The translations under genes and the position numbers were made by a program. From positions 35,716,001 to 35,780,000 of the forward strand of contig JARDYH010000004.1 in assembly GCA_029215795.1 (NCBI GenBank): a stretch of 64,000 nucleotides of DNA. The letters are read 5' to 3'. Positions 31,611 through 43,631 of this stretch are shown here, one piece after another. Within the stretch, counting starts at the first letter, position 1, and every line of letters starts with the position of its first letter. The DNA comes from Anniella stebbinsi (Eukaryota; Chordata; Lepidosauria; Squamata; Anniellidae). The notes under the pieces were generated by a model. That model was not told where the DNA came from and made no database searches. It saw nothing but the letters and a program-made list of their open reading frames with translations.

Positions 31611-31875
31611 CTCTCTTTTGAAGAATGTTTGTGCCATCTCTTTAATGTTGCAGATGCTTTCTCTAGGGTGTGGCTTGAAACCACTGCTGCTACTCCATAC
31701 TTGCTTCTTCTATCAGGGAATAGTTCTGCTGGAGCAGGAAAGGTGAACTGGGATAAAGTTGGACACCAGTTCTGGAGAGCGTTCAGAGCTCCTGCCTGTA
31801 ATGACACCCAACCTTTCCCTTGTGGAGACCAAGCCCTCTGGAAATGGCTGGAGACCAAATAAAATTAAGTGTCAC
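31611..31875 (+). repeat. Unnamed interspersed repeat, right part
   Basis: TGCCATCTCTTTAATG and GATGCTTTCTCTAGGGTG continue the match to 46.8 kb (reverse). 31705-31870 repeats the A block seen at 30555-30735. Confidence 0.6.
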
Positions 31876-32785
31876 CCCCGCAGTAGTACAACTGATTCTG
31901 CTCCTGGCTAGGTAGTCAATTGCTGGCGATCCCATGCATATACTCCCTATAGGCACAGGCTAGTCTCAAAACTGTGAATCATTGAGGAGGCATATTTAGT
32001 TGATTTTCAGCCCAGCATCACTGTTCCCCTGTTATGAGAGCCTTCACTGATTTGTAGATGAAATCTTAATATTTCATGCAGTTCTCTTTTGCTAGTTCAC
32101 CATCATACCATCTTTTAGCTTTGTATTTCCCTGTTTTTCATTGTGCCTGTGTGTGTGTGTGTTCTGATTTGACCTACTTTGCATGTTAGCATTCACTTTA
32201 CTGAACAGATGACATCTCTTGGATAACTTTGGCAGAGGTGGAGGGGAGGGGGGGAACATTTCTATTTAGGGACAATCAAATAGATTGTGAAGCTTCTGCG
32301 GATTCTGATGATTTTTGTTCCCCCACAGGATTTGATTTTATTCCCAGGGACATTTGCATTAAAATAGCTTCTCTCTTTTTCTCTCTCTTTCTGAAGAGTT
32401 CATCTGCTTCTGTAGCTTACTGAACACCTGAAGTCAAAAGCCTCTATCACATTGCAACCACTTATTTCCCCCTCAGCAGCCAGCTGAGGCAACACAAAGG
32501 GGCTTGATGGCATGTGGCAGGTGATAAGCATCACAAGCAGATACAGAAACAAATTAAAGAATTGGTAGCATTCCTTTCTTTTCCTTATTTTTTTTTTCAC
32601 CTGAGAAAACTTTACAGAGGAACTGAATTCAAAAGCGTTTCTTATGCTTCAGTTACTTGAGATGACCGGGAGATGATCTAGCTAAGAGCCACTTTGCACT
32701 TTAAGCAGCAGTCATGTTTGCTGTAGGTTTTATCAGCATTTCTTACAGTAAATATGTAAAGTATGAAGGGCAGTTGTATGTCCCT
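31876..32785. other. Unassigned non-coding stretch
   Basis: Short (GT)n at 32147-32161. No gene or named repeat recognised. Confidence 0.5.
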
Positions 32786-32789
32786 AAAG

Positions 32790-32930
32790 CAGGGGTGGGG
32801 AGCCTCTTTCAACCCGTGGGCCAAATTTAATTCCAGAGAAGCTCTTGGGGGTTGCATTTCAGTGGTGGGCAGGGCTGAGGGCTGTATTTGGCCCCTCAGG
32901 AGGGCTGGATTTGGCCCCTTGACCTGAGGC
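32790..32930 (+). mobile_element. hAT relic, CAGGGGTGGGGAACC family
   Basis: CAGGGGTGGGGAGCCTCTTTCAACC at the left, then CCAGAGAAGCTCTTGGGGGTTGC and AGTGGTGGGCAGGGC. Short internal-deletion form with GGATTTGGCCCC. Confidence 0.7.
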
Positions 32931-33660
32931 ACCAACCCTTCCCTGAATACCTAAATACATGCAACAGAGCTCTGATTGACTCTAGCTCTTAGACACCTGT
33001 CCACTACTTGCCTAGGGCCACCTGCCTGCCCTCCACACATTTTCTCACACATTTTACATAGGGAGGAGTATCTGCCATCTGAGGCAGCACATTGGTTAAA
33101 ACCCTCCTGAAAACAAACAGAATCAGGGATGCACATGTTCTCAAAGGCCAAAGAGCCTGCCCCCCCCCCCCCCATTCCATTCTGAGAAGCTGACTGCACT
33201 GGCAATTGAATCTTACTTCAGCACTGGCAACCGGACAGCTCCTTCCACTGAACCTGAGGAAAGCGGTCTAGCTGAGGGTATGCCGGCTGAGGTGGGCAGG
33301 CTTCACGTTTGCAGGATCTACTGTGTTTTTTGTTTGAACCCCAAGATACACCAACTGGAGTGAGGTAGAGAATGGCGGTGGAGGGCAGGAAAGAGAGATC
33401 AATGACTTAGAATTAAGAAACAGGGTGCCTTTTGTTTGTTTTCAGTACTAGAACTGAAGTCACAGTTCTCTCACATAAAAATCCATTCCTGGCTTTCTTT
33501 CTTTCATTTTAGCAGACTCATTTAGGGTGGGAGGGAAACCTCGTTGTTGTTGCTGTTACTAAGCAATTGGGAGTCAGAAACCCTTGCTGATCTAGCACAA
33601 ATCACCCAGAGATCTTCTAGTACATCCCAATCTACTGTCTGCTCACCCCTGGCACACACA
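32931..33660. other. Unassigned non-coding stretch
   Basis: Poly-C run at 33162-33173. No gene recognised. Confidence 0.5.
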
Positions 33661-33664
33661 CAGC

Positions 33665-33755
33665 TCTGCCCTCCAATACTTGGCCTCTGCTCCTCATCCT
33701 GAGCATCTGCTGCCTGTGGCAGCTGCCTCAATCTGCTTAAGGTTAGGGCTGGCCC
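33665..33755 (-). mobile_element. hAT-like fragment (AGGGCTGGCCC family)
   Basis: Reads on the minus strand AGGGCCAGCCCTAACCTTAAGCAG then GAGGCAGCTGCCACAGGCAGC. Same family as 25115 and 44705. Confidence 0.55.
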
Positions 33756-35185
33756 TGCTTGCCATACAACAAAGCTACCCTATCACACACGAACCAAAAA
33801 GGACAAGTGATGCAGTTGCTCACAGCTTTTAAGACTGTCATTACCCCCCAAGCAAATACGAAAGGCCAAACATGGTGTGGGGTAGGAGAAAGGGAGAAAG
33901 CCCTTGACTCCTCAGAAGCACCTGACAAAACAGACCAACTAGATGTTATGTTCTAGTTTGTTTCTTTGCTGCTCACAAAAGTTAACACACAAAGGGAGCT
34001 CACAAGGGTTAACACACAAATACAAACCTCTTACAATACATTAAAATGCAACACATTAAAACAGGAATATCTCAATAACATCTTTCAAACACACAAAACA
34101 AAGACCCAAATGTGTCCTTCCCCCTTCCTGGGGGAGGGGGGAACCTAACGTGTTAAAAGAGAACAGAAGTAACCCCTATGAGAGTCAGTGCCCCTTAGGT
34201 GGCCACCCAAAGGTAGCCCCTATTGTCAGCCTACTTGCCAGAAAGCTTGAGCTACATTTCATCCTTCTCATACAAGAAATCCATTTTTTCTCGGATACAA
34301 GACAGTTTTTACCAGGTGTTGCAAGTAATTGCTAGAAATAATGAGATTCTGTTTAAGAAGAGTAAAATGTCTCCAATTAACAGAAAAGGGCCGAGATCAT
34401 GACAAAGGGAAGCTAGTTTACAGCTTCTTCCAGGGGGAAATTTCCAGAAGCTTCTTATTTTCAAACCTATCCAAAAAGGTGATAATTGGAGAATTGATGC
34501 TAGTGGAGGAAGAAAAATGGCTCAGGGGTCGTACCCATTTCCGGTGGGAAAGGCTATAGATGTAGGATGTTAGACCAACAGAACTTTGTATCTGCACCAT
34601 CCTTGCATGACTTTATGAGTCAAGAATAACCCAGAGTTCCTCCCTTTGCTTGGCCTGTGGAAGAGATCTCTAGAAGACCACTGGCTGCAACTGGGGCTGA
34701 CAGCAGCATTTGCCATCCCCAGCCAATGGCTGGGCCCAAGTACTCCAGCAAGGCCCAGTGGTGCTGCCGTTTGGCCCACCTGCTCATCTAGTCCCTTTAC
34801 CACAGGCTTATGGAAGCAGTAGCTGAAAAGCCACCCACCATTTTGATTTTCACACAATGTCTCAGAATACCTGATTTAGTTGCTGATATTTAGATGCTGA
34901 AACGGTAGGTGGCTTCACAGAGTGAGTAGGGGTGGGCACCCCAGGGCATTTTGCTAGGGGTCTCCGCCAATCTTGAGCCAGTACTCACTTTACTGATCGC
35001 AATATCTTCATAAAATGTCTTAATAATTTAGCTTCCATAGACTAGCAGTGTGTAGCTCTGTTTGTGTGAGTAAATTACTGGTTTACCTCAGTCCCTTCAT
35101 TAATAACAGGTTATATTTTTACACTGGTTATTGTTTTAAAATGTTGTTAACCTGCCTCAATCTCCAGTAATATTACAGGTAAAAG
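33756..35185. other. Unassigned non-coding stretch
   Basis: No exon, RNA or named repeat recognised. Frames up to 95 codons have no domain. Confidence 0.5.
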
Positions 35186-35191
35186 ATATAA

Positions 35192-35535
35192 CTAAAGCCC
35201 TATTCAGATGTTCTACATCTGAGAGACGCAAATGCGCGAAGAGGGGGAGAGTGCTAGCCCCACATTTGCCATCATCTCTTTTGTTGCCCTCTACTTATGG
35301 TGGACAACTTTCTGAAGAGTATTCATGGGGGGAGGGGCATTCTTCACACAATCTGGAATGCTGGAAAATCAGTGTTCAAAATTGTGTGGAGAACCTCCAT
35401 GGATACAGAAGGCTCACCTCTTCAGAAAATCACCCTCCACAAGTAGAGGGCAATGAAAGTGATGACAAAGGAGGGCACTTCCCCATCTCACATTTTTACT
35501 CTCCTCAGAGGTAGAATGCCCGAATGAAGCTTAGA
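35192..35535. mobile_element. Long palindromic MITE
   Basis: The ends TAAAGCCCTATTCAGATG and, inverted, TAAGCTTCATTCGGGCAT are followed inward by paired blocks: TTTTGTTGCCCTCTACTTATGG against CCACAAGTAGAGGGCAATGAAA, and TTTCTGAAGAG against CTCTTCAGAAAA. No coding capacity. Confidence 0.7.
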
Positions 35536-37839
35536 CAATCCTGAAGAGATATGTACCATATCACAGCTTAACCTAGGTTGGGGCTTTCATTCCTACAAGC
35601 ACCAAACAAACAGCTCAACCAGAAAAAAAAACCCTGCAGAGACTAACATCCACTCCTGTTAACTCCACACAAACCCTAGTGCATCTTTGTTCCTTCTCAA
35701 CTGCATTTGAGGGGAAATGGGAAAAGCCTAGTAGCCTAGTAGAGGCCACTTCCTCCCTGTTGTTGGCCTATATTGCTCAGAGCTCTAATCCTCCTCCAAG
35801 CACAGCTGCTTCAATATTTATTTGTGGCAACATTTGTTGCCTTCCCTCCAACCCCAAAAGCTATTGTAAAACAGATATTGCATCTCCTCCCCCTCCCCCT
35901 GCCAAACACATTATCACCAAGCATGATGTCATTCTTAGCAGCAGTGTTGGTCTCAAAAGAGATGTGAAGGGGCATTTTTCTCCTTTTGGTTTTTTATTTC
36001 ACAATATGGCGTCTAAGCATCTGCAAGAGCTCTCTTGGGCCTTTCTTTCTGTCTGAAGGACAGAGAGGGGCAAAACTGCAAAACAATAAGAAAAGAAGAT
36101 ATTCAACCAACCAACCAACCAATCAGCAGACAATATCAAATTGGATATTGTGAGTTACAGAACCTGGGCTGAAAGTAGGTTTGAGGGGGCCTGTGGTGCC
36201 CCTCCAAGCTGCTCACCCCAGATTTACCAGGGGTGGCTGTGCTAAAAGCAACACAATGCCAGAGGCCTAGAACTTCTTCAGACTGGCTCTAGAAAGGGAA
36301 GTGCCACATGAAGCAACTGTAGCTGCCACCACCATCTTCATTATCCCTAATGCCTCTGGGACCCACCCCCAATGTACAGTATGTCAGGTAAGAGGCTCAG
36401 AGGCATTGGAGGCCCTTTCCTTTAAAAAGGGGAGGGGAGAAAGGGAGGCCACCATAAGCCATGGTGTGTCCTGTTCCATGGCAGATTCCATCATCTCTAC
36501 AAGGCAACAGCTAAAGGGAGGGGACAAGGGTTGGAAAATGGCTGAAGTGATTCCAGAGTACAGCAGGTTCAGAACCCTGGAGAGAACTGCACATGCTGAG
36601 GGTCAGAGCTATCCTGCAACCAAGTAAGACAAGTTATCCCAGCACCAATTTAGAGCAACTGCAGGACTTAAAGCCAGGCCAGAAGAGTCCACCTGGGAGC
36701 TCCACCTCCTCACCTCCCTTTTCTAAAGGGTCAGTGCCCCACCACACAGTTGCTGTCTTCTGGGTGGTGAGGATCTGGCGAGTGAGGAGCTGGTTGGGGA
36801 ATAATCCCCCTGGCCATCCTGCTCAGAGTCAGAAGGCAGTGGCGCCTCCTGGGGTCGATAGGTGGAGAGTCTCACTTGTGAAGGTCCAGGAACTGGCTCG
36901 AACTCCTCCTTGGAGTTGCTACCACTAAAAACCTCATTCTCTGAGGTCTCGCAGTCCTGAGCCATGGCACAGTGAGTCCTCTAAAGTCCATAGGCCCTGG
37001 CGTGTGCTCAACCATGCTAGGTGCTGATCAGCTACGTACACACAGAGATCATACTGCACTGGTACCAGCAGTAAGTCCTGGAATAAAAAAGTGCTAGAGT
37101 AGCTCCAGAAGACTTTCCTTGAGATTCTCCCTCCCCGCTCCCAAGTACTATGTTTTCTTTTGCAATCAAGAGAAAATACCTCAGCTTCTGAGGGGAACTG
37201 CGCAGATACTGAGCAGCAGGGAGAAGCTGGAGGAAGACCTGTTGTATAATGCTTTGTGATAAGTAGGTTTTTTTCCCCCTATTTTTATCCCTGTGATTAG
37301 ATTCTGAACTCTTTGAATCATCATTAATGTAACACCCTGGAAACAAGCTACAGACTCAGCTGAATGCTGAATTAAGTGTTCCTGGCTAATTTGGGGAGCA
37401 TTTGAAATCATATGTGTAGGCAGATCTACGTCATACATGCCACAGTTGTATTTTTTAAAAAACTTCCAAAATGGGAAGAATTAACCATATTGTGGTCAAC
37501 AAATCTTGCCTTCCTTATCTAGTTATTAATATATTGCAAAGTTCACATATGTCTCTAAAAGTAGATGTCTATTATGTATTTATAGAGACATATATAGAAC
37601 CTAGCACAATTCAGATATAAAAAAACAAGTCAGGATGAAGAGCTGATCAACACATTGCACAGCATGAATTGGTAACATTCTGAACCATCTTACTTTAGCC
37701 TGCCAGTGGGTCAGTCAGTGGGTGATACTTTTGAATGCACCCACACATAAAGGAACTCTCTAGCTATAGTTAACTAGCACATCAAGGAGAGAGCTATGCC
37801 CAAACATTCTTCCTGTTGTGCTAGATTACTACATACAGG

Positions 37840-37840
<1 letters not shown>
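35536..37840. other. Unassigned non-coding stretch
   Basis: A (CCAA)n run at 36103-36122. Open frames of 104-125 codons overlap on both strands without domains. No named repeat. Confidence 0.45.

Positions 37841-37841
<1 letters not shown>

Positions 37842-37884
<43 letters not shown>
37842..37884. repeat. (GT)n microsatellite
   Basis: About 21 TG units. Confidence 0.97.
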
Positions 37885-37885
<1 letters not shown>

Positions 37886-38303
37886 ATGGCGAGGAGCACT
37901 CAGAAATATTACCCACTCTCACCTGGAGTCTGAAGCGGTACAATCCAGAATTCTACCACCTCATTCTGCCTTACATGTCAGTGGGACTCCATCAAACCTT
38001 CTGAACTGAAATCGATATACATCTAAATTTTATTTATGAATCCTTTTCCATTGCTTTCTGCAGGACGTAACTGCCATGACCAACTTTTGCTGGACTGTGC
38101 TTTCAGTGTATTAGCAAGCAGTTCAGTGAGCAGTGGATAGTTCTGGAGTTTCTGAAGTTACCAGGGCATAAAGAAAATAGAATAGCTAGTTGAGTGTACA
38201 TGTTTCAAGCCTGTAACATTGGTTACGGCATCAAACAATGCTTTCTAAATCAGTGTTAGAGGTGTCCCATTCCATGACATCTCTCTCTTCTCACGCCAGA
38301 AGA

Positions 38304-38364
38304 AGTGGTTGTGTTGCTCTTAACTAACTCCTTGTTCCATCCAGGAAGAGCAACACAACCAACT
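38304..38364. repeat. Hairpin-forming inverted repeat
   Basis: AGTGGTTGTGTTGCTCTT (38304-38321) and AAGAGCAACACAACCAACT (38346-38364) pair along 18 positions with one bulge around a 24-base loop. Could be a foldback relic or a small hairpin RNA; sequence alone cannot tell. Confidence 0.7.
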
Positions 38365-38382
38365 GCTTTTTTGTATTGCATG

Positions 38383-38399
38383 CACACACACACACACAC
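38383..38399. repeat. (CA)n microsatellite
   Basis: About eight CA units. Confidence 0.9.
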
Positions 38400-38606
38400 T
38401 TGTCTAAGCCACGAGATGGAGTTGTTGGAGTGTCAGCGGTGAGGATGAATTGCTCTGGTCCTGGGATTCTTTACTCATTATGCACAGAAACATTTCATGT
38501 TGGAGTTGCCTGCTTGAATCTTTGCAAGTGGCCAGATTCATTGTTCTTATTTCCCATTAGCCAGCAATGACATGCACACACAACAAGATTTAAGATGGGA
38601 TGTGAC

Positions 38607-38961
38607 TAGGGATGTCGAAGAAATTTGCAATGGATTCAAATGAGTTCAGATTTCTATGAATTCGAGCTGTGGATTCCACAGCCGACTAGCTTTCCCTGAA
38701 TCACACAGATTCTGTGGACTTATAGACCAGTTTTTCACTTTGGGGGATGATTTGTGCTAATGTGCATTAGTGCTAATGCTCATTAATTAGTGTGCATCAG
38801 CACAAGTGCACATTAGCGCTAATGCAAATTAGCTTAAGAAGAATGGACTTCTGGTTAAAAAAATATCCAATTCCATCAATGAGTGGAAGATGGAACGAAA
38901 GATGCCTGACAATCTGTGAAACACAGGTGGAATGGATTTAACAAAAACCTGTGCATCCCTA
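38607..38961. mobile_element. hAT-like element with TAGGGATG ends
   Basis: 355 bp. The left TAGGGATGTCGAAGAAAT and right TTTGTGCATCCCTA-like ends fit hAT. Flanks GATGTGAC (38599-38606) and GATGTAGC (38962-38969) fit an 8-bp duplication with two changes. The interior at 38752-38833 has repeated GTGC(A/T)-AATG-ATTAG units that fold on themselves. Confidence 0.7.
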
Positions 38962-39029
38962 GATGTAGCAGATCTCCCCAAGCATGGCCTAGTATGGACC
39001 CTTTGTTCATTTAAGGGATGATTGCAGCA

Positions 39030-39413
39030 CCTCAGGCCCAGAAGCCAAAACAGGCTTTCCTGTGGTCTCAATCTGGCCCTCTGGGGTCCTCCAGACGACC
39101 ATGCTTCCTTTACCCCAACCACCAAACGTTTGGTGGTTTCCTGGATCTCTCCAATGAGGCCCGCCTGGCGCCAACACTGTTATCTTTTTGGCGCCAGGTC
39201 AAAACTTTTCTCCCAGGCATTTTAACAGCTTAAATTGAGGTTTTAACTGACTTTGTGGCCAGGCTTAACAGTTCAAAATGTTTTAAATGTCAGCTGTTTT
39301 ATGTTTATGGTTTTACATTTTGTATATTGTCTTTTTAGTATTCAATCTTTTAATTTTTGTAAACCGCCCAGAGAGCTTCGGCTATGGGGCGGTATATAAA
39401 TGGAATAATTATT

Positions 39414-39446
<33 letters not shown>

Positions 39447-39655
39447 TCTAAAAGGTTGAAATGTCTCTCCAAAGGCTTTGTTACTGGTAGTGAGAGCTTT
39501 AAGCTACAATGTGCTGATATTTGTAATACTTTGTCCCCACCCATTTTGCCTTTTGCCCTGCCCATCATTGGAATGTGGGCCCTGAGAGCTTCTCTGAAAT
39601 GGAATCTGGCCTTCAGGCTGAAAGAGGTTCTGCACCCCCTTACAATGTAAAGCAA
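39030..39655 (+). mobile_element. hAT relic, CAGGGGTGGGGAACC family, split by an L2
   Basis: Left part: CAATCTGGCCCTCTGGGG to AACGTTTGGTGGTTTCC. Right part: TCTAAAAGGTTGAAATGTC to GGAATCTGGCCTTCAGGCTG and AAGAGGTTCTGCACCCC. In the unbroken relatives (10.5, 57.6 kb) these parts are only about 25-40 bases apart. Confidence 0.75.
39142..39447 (+). mobile_element. L2 LINE 3' end inserted in the hAT relic
   Basis: DLSNEARLAPTLLSFWRQVKTFLPG-like ORF2 end with an altered last part, then a 3' UTR ending in CGGCTATGGGGCGGTATATA and an (AAT)n tail (39408-39446). Confidence 0.85.
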
Positions 39656-40350
39656 GGGCAGCCTGATGTGATGAGAAATGATCCAACTTCAACACCTCCT
39701 CAAACTCCAGGAAGATTCTTACAGAGCTTCTCTTAACGGACTACTTATAGCACGTTCGTTTCTGGCCACTCATGGAAGTTTTGGGGTCAGTTTAACAATG
39801 CAGTAAACAAACAGGAGGTCTCCCATAGTTCCCCCCAGCCTGATTCCATTTTAAAATACATACAGATAAGCTGGACTAAATCCCAAAAAGCACAATATTG
39901 GCAGCATGTAAAGTTGACATTGCACTATGAACCTGCTGTGGAAGGGAGGAAGGCCTTTAAACAAAGCAGGTAAAATGCCTCCTTGCAACAAAGGCAGGCA
40001 AATCTGATCTTCATGCGTCTACTCAGAAGTAAGTTCTGACTTTTCTGGGGGCTGTGAGGAAACAGACAACAAGAAAACCCCCTCCTTTGCATGATGCCAG
40101 GGAGGGAGGGAAGTGCTCCCCCAATTCAACTGTGTCTACTGTTTAAAGGATGCCTGGGAAACAGCAGCAGGACCTTTTGCCTTGTCGTCCCTCTCTTCCT
40201 GTGTAATACAATTCATATCAATCATGCCAAAGAAACAGGAAGCACAACAGTGGATAAACAACGGGATTTCCCTTAATGTAGAGAAGCTCACGGAATCTAG
40301 CCTCTCATATGACTTCCACATCTCAGTGCAGATTGTATGGGATGTAGACT
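39656..40350. other. Unassigned non-coding stretch
   Basis: CTACTCAGAAGTAAGTTCTGAC at about 40019 is a scrap of the GTTGCAATCCTA MITE family. No gene. Confidence 0.45.
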
Positions 40351-40359
40351 TTTCTTTTT

Positions 40360-40520
40360 TACAGTCCTCTATTTGAAGTCACCCTCTATTTGAAAGGCTG
40401 TCCAGTCCAAGTCCAGTTTAAGATTAAGACCCATAAGAAGAGAGAGCAGCAGGGGCCTTGGTGTTGCCCATCAACCTGGGCAGCAGACTAAGCAGGCACA
40501 CAGGTCATCTGGTCACACTC
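40360..40520 (-). mobile_element. hAT-like element fragment (ACAGTCCTCTATTTGAA family)
   Basis: TTTACAGTCCTCTATTTGAAGTC, AAAGGCTGTCCAGTCC and a CAGCAGACTAAGCAGGCACACAGGTCATCTGGTCACA end match the reverse of 41885-42076 and 63490-63708. Confidence 0.6.
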
Positions 40521-40597
40521 TTTCCCACTGTGGTGAGATGTATCGTATTTCTATTTAACCAATAAAAATTCTTTCCAAATTTCCTTCTATGGGTAGA

Positions 40598-40710
40598 ATC
40601 CAATGTTAGTCCTACGTAGAGTTGAAATTAATGGGATTTAAATTAGTTGTGACTAACTTAAACCTCATTCATTTCAGTGGGTCTACTTTACATAGGACTA
40701 ACATTGGATA
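40598..40710. mobile_element. Palindromic MITE (ATCCAATGTTAGTCCTA family)
   Basis: GAATCCAATGTTAGTCCTACG is mirrored by CATAGGACTAACATTGGATAC; inner GTTAGTC...GACTAAC-type pairing around ATTAGTTGTGACTAAC. Confidence 0.75.
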
Positions 40711-41880
40711 CTACCTTATACCAATGAATTAGCATGTGTATTTTTTATGTAAATCTGTATCTTCTTTTGTAGTGAAGCATTTCCTCATTTTTGGCAAAGT
40801 GCAAAAGAGGTTTGTTTAAACGAGGGAGAAGCATCAGCAGTGGGCCCTGCCACTGCGCATAGATAGATGCTATGTGCTGACGCCAGGGCTGCCTGCACAT
40901 CAAACTATTTTTAACAGCCAGACACTCCTGCAACACATGTTAAATTTTGCAAGGCAAGACCAATTCTAACTCCCACCACACTCCATTGTGGAGGACGCTC
41001 CAGATACTGACTACCTCCTAGCTTTCATCTCTTTGGCTTGTTTTTGAAAACTTAGCCACATCTGTGACAGGGATCCTATTGTTGCACTGCATAATGAGCA
41101 TGGTTTATTTATGCTCAGTTTTCTCATTTCTTTCTTCATCGTTAGTTCACAGGGTGGCAAGAAAGAAGAAAAACAGACTGAGTTCTGCAGTTACAGCCTC
41201 TTGAATTGTGAGCCTGTGGTTTTACTATAGAACTGGGCATGGAAAAAAAGGGGCAGATAGCAAAAGTTTGTCTGCTAGGAGAGGAAGGTGATGTGCAGCA
41301 GGCAGAGGCTGCCAAAATGATGAATCCAAAGACCCGCAGAGCCTTCTGTAATCAGATAGTTTATGCCTCAGATTCTCAAAGCAGCTGATTTGGAGAGAGC
41401 TGGGAGGCATGGTGGATCAGTCCAGTGGATCAGTGTGTGAATACCACCTGGCCTAGTTTGCATGTTGTCTTTAGGATTTGCCCATGGACCACTCTTTCTG
41501 TCAGGATTTTTTTTAAAAAAACAGTGCTTCTCTTTCTAGTAGCTTGCCACAGCTAGAGTGATTGATACAGTCAGTTGTCAGTTTGATTCCAAAGGGGAAA
41601 AGATACACAGTAGGTACAGCAGTATGACTAAGGAGATGCCTTTCAGCCTGGCCATCCTCCATAGAAGCTCTCTGTCAACAGTATGTAGAGGACTGATGTT
41701 CTGGGAGAATTCTACATTACAAAGAGAGCAGCACATTGGTTTACAAATACAGATGGGGTAGCTGGTTATGAAGCACCAAAAAAGGAGGAAATGCACCACC
41801 CAAAAATAAGATGATGTGCTAATTTATCTATATAGAAGCAAGTGTAGAATTTTTGTAGCTGAACTAGAAATTAGGTTCAG
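40711..41880. other. Unassigned non-coding stretch
   Basis: No exon or named repeat recognised. Confidence 0.5.
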
Positions 41881-41884
41881 CTCA

Positions 41885-42076
41885 CCATATTACAGAAGAC
41901 TGCAACCAGGTGACCCGTGTGCCTGCCTGTTCAATCTGCTGTTCAGGAGCTAATTGTTGGTGGGCAACTGTTCATATGGTTCCTTTAAAGAGGAATTGGA
42001 CAGGGCAGCCCTTCACATAAAGGACGCCTTCAAATAGAGGACAGTCCACTGTAAAAAAGGACACATGGCCACCCTA
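41885..42076 (+). mobile_element. hAT-like element fragment (ACAGTCCTCTATTTGAA family)
   Basis: Ends in GGACACATGGCCACCCTA, the inverse of a TAGGGTGGCCA hAT-type end. CTTCAAATAGAGGACAGTCC and the GACAGGGCAGCCCTTCACATAAAGG block match the other copies. Confidence 0.65.
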
Positions 42077-43150
42077 AATGCAGAAATTGTTAGTCACTTC
42101 ACATTGGACAGTAACCTATTTTAAAATAATATATTTTCCCAACCTATGACCTATATAGTGGCCAGAAGAGGGTTACTGAAATTGGCCTGCATGGAAAGAC
42201 ATGCTAATTTCAGGGCCAAAAGAAATATGGTGCCATTTGTGTAACTGGCAATTATGTGACTTTTTAAAAAAAAATAAGTGGCAGGCAGGGGAGGGCCATA
42301 TTGGATCAGAACCACGATGGGGGTGTGATAAAGATTGGGGCTCTGCAATTTGCTCTTTAAAAAAACACCCATGCAATTGCTAATTGTGTGGATTGTGTCA
42401 CATTTAGCTCAGCTCTCCCTATTTGATATATCTGCACAAACCTCTTAGGTTCCATGTTGAAATGCAGGCTCCATTTTGGGGTGCATGTGCTGCCAGCTTC
42501 CAAAGGCTGCAACAGCTATGACTCATCGTCGCCAACTGACATGAATTACACCGAAGCACCTTCTTGCTTTGAGCTTGATCCCTCCCAGGAGGAAACCATC
42601 AAAACTCTCCCTGCCTGGGAGCTAAGGGCCAAAGGAGATGTGGCAACAGGAGAGCCATAATTTGATCTCCCACTGGTTATTTTTAAAAGGCTAAATGCTG
42701 CCACTGGGTCCACAGATCTGCATCACGGCTGCAGCAATGGAGGAGGGAAGCTTAATCCTTTTTCCTCATGCTATTTTCATGGACAAAATTTTCTTCTCAT
42801 AGCCATATAATGCCTTCTGTTTTGCCCTGTGTAGCAAATAGCAGCTATGGGTCGGGGTCGGATTCAGTTCAGAAAACAACATGGAAGGGAGGGCTTGGAT
42901 CCCTATGAAGCTCGAGGATCCAAGCAGGCGCCTTCAAGCTTTTTTTTTTTTTTTAATGTAGGACATCCAAACATGGATCTCATACCAGTATGTCTGGTTG
43001 CACCATAGGTTATGCATCATCTGAACATTCTTATCTACCACTTTGAGATTAACGGCTTCCTGCAACTATGCTTTAACGCATGGGCTGGTCATGAAAGTCA
43101 AAGATATAAGTGTACACCGGGTTTGTTCTCTCTAAGGCTTTGTTCTTCTA
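42077..43150. other. Unassigned non-coding stretch
   Basis: Poly-T run at 42941-42956. A 68-codon frame at 42454-42660 has no recognised domain and no splice support. Confidence 0.45.
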
Positions 43151-43157
43151 TACCAAG

Positions 43158-43300
43158 AGTGTTGAACCTCTTTCAGCTGGAGGACCAAATCCAATTTTAG
43201 AGAAGCTCTTATGGGCCATATGTCAGTGGTGGGCAGGGCTGAAGGCAAAGGGGTGGGGCAAAGGCAAAAGGGGTGTGGTCAAAATACCAAAATATCTGCA
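43158..43300 (-). mobile_element. hAT relic, CAGGGGTGGGGAACC family
   Basis: AGTGTTGAACCTCTTTCAGC, TTTTAGAGAAGCTCTTATGGGCC, CAGTGGTGGGCAGGGC, GGCAAAAGGGGTGTGGTC. The same order as the first part of 19150 and 32790. Confidence 0.65.
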
Positions 43301-43511
43301 ACCCACCCTCTCTGGGTTTGCATGACACAACAAGCTACTGCACGTCATGGATTGCATATCCAAAATGGGATATGCGTAATTACTCCAGAGTAAACATAAT
43401 CAGACACCCATCGTGTGTGAGTGTCAATGCCTGTGACAATGGGGCACCTATGATCACCTAGACTGCGGATTTTAAGTTGTAGATACAAGACCCCTGTATC
43501 TACACAGTGAC

Positions 43512-43612
43512 TGGGTTCACACAACATGCTAACCCATGATGGTTTCTTTTCTGGAACAACCCATGATGGGTTAGCATGTTGTCTATGAGATATTCCCCCC
43601 ATGGTGGGTTAT
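43512..43612. mobile_element. Foldback MITE (ACAACATGCTAACCCA)
   Basis: ACAACATGCTAACCCATGATGG pairs with CCATGATGGGTTAGCATGTTGT across a short loop: a perfect 16-bp stem with further pairing. Preceded by GGGTTCAC. Confidence 0.75.
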
Positions 43613-43631
43613 TTCCACCAAATAAGCAACC

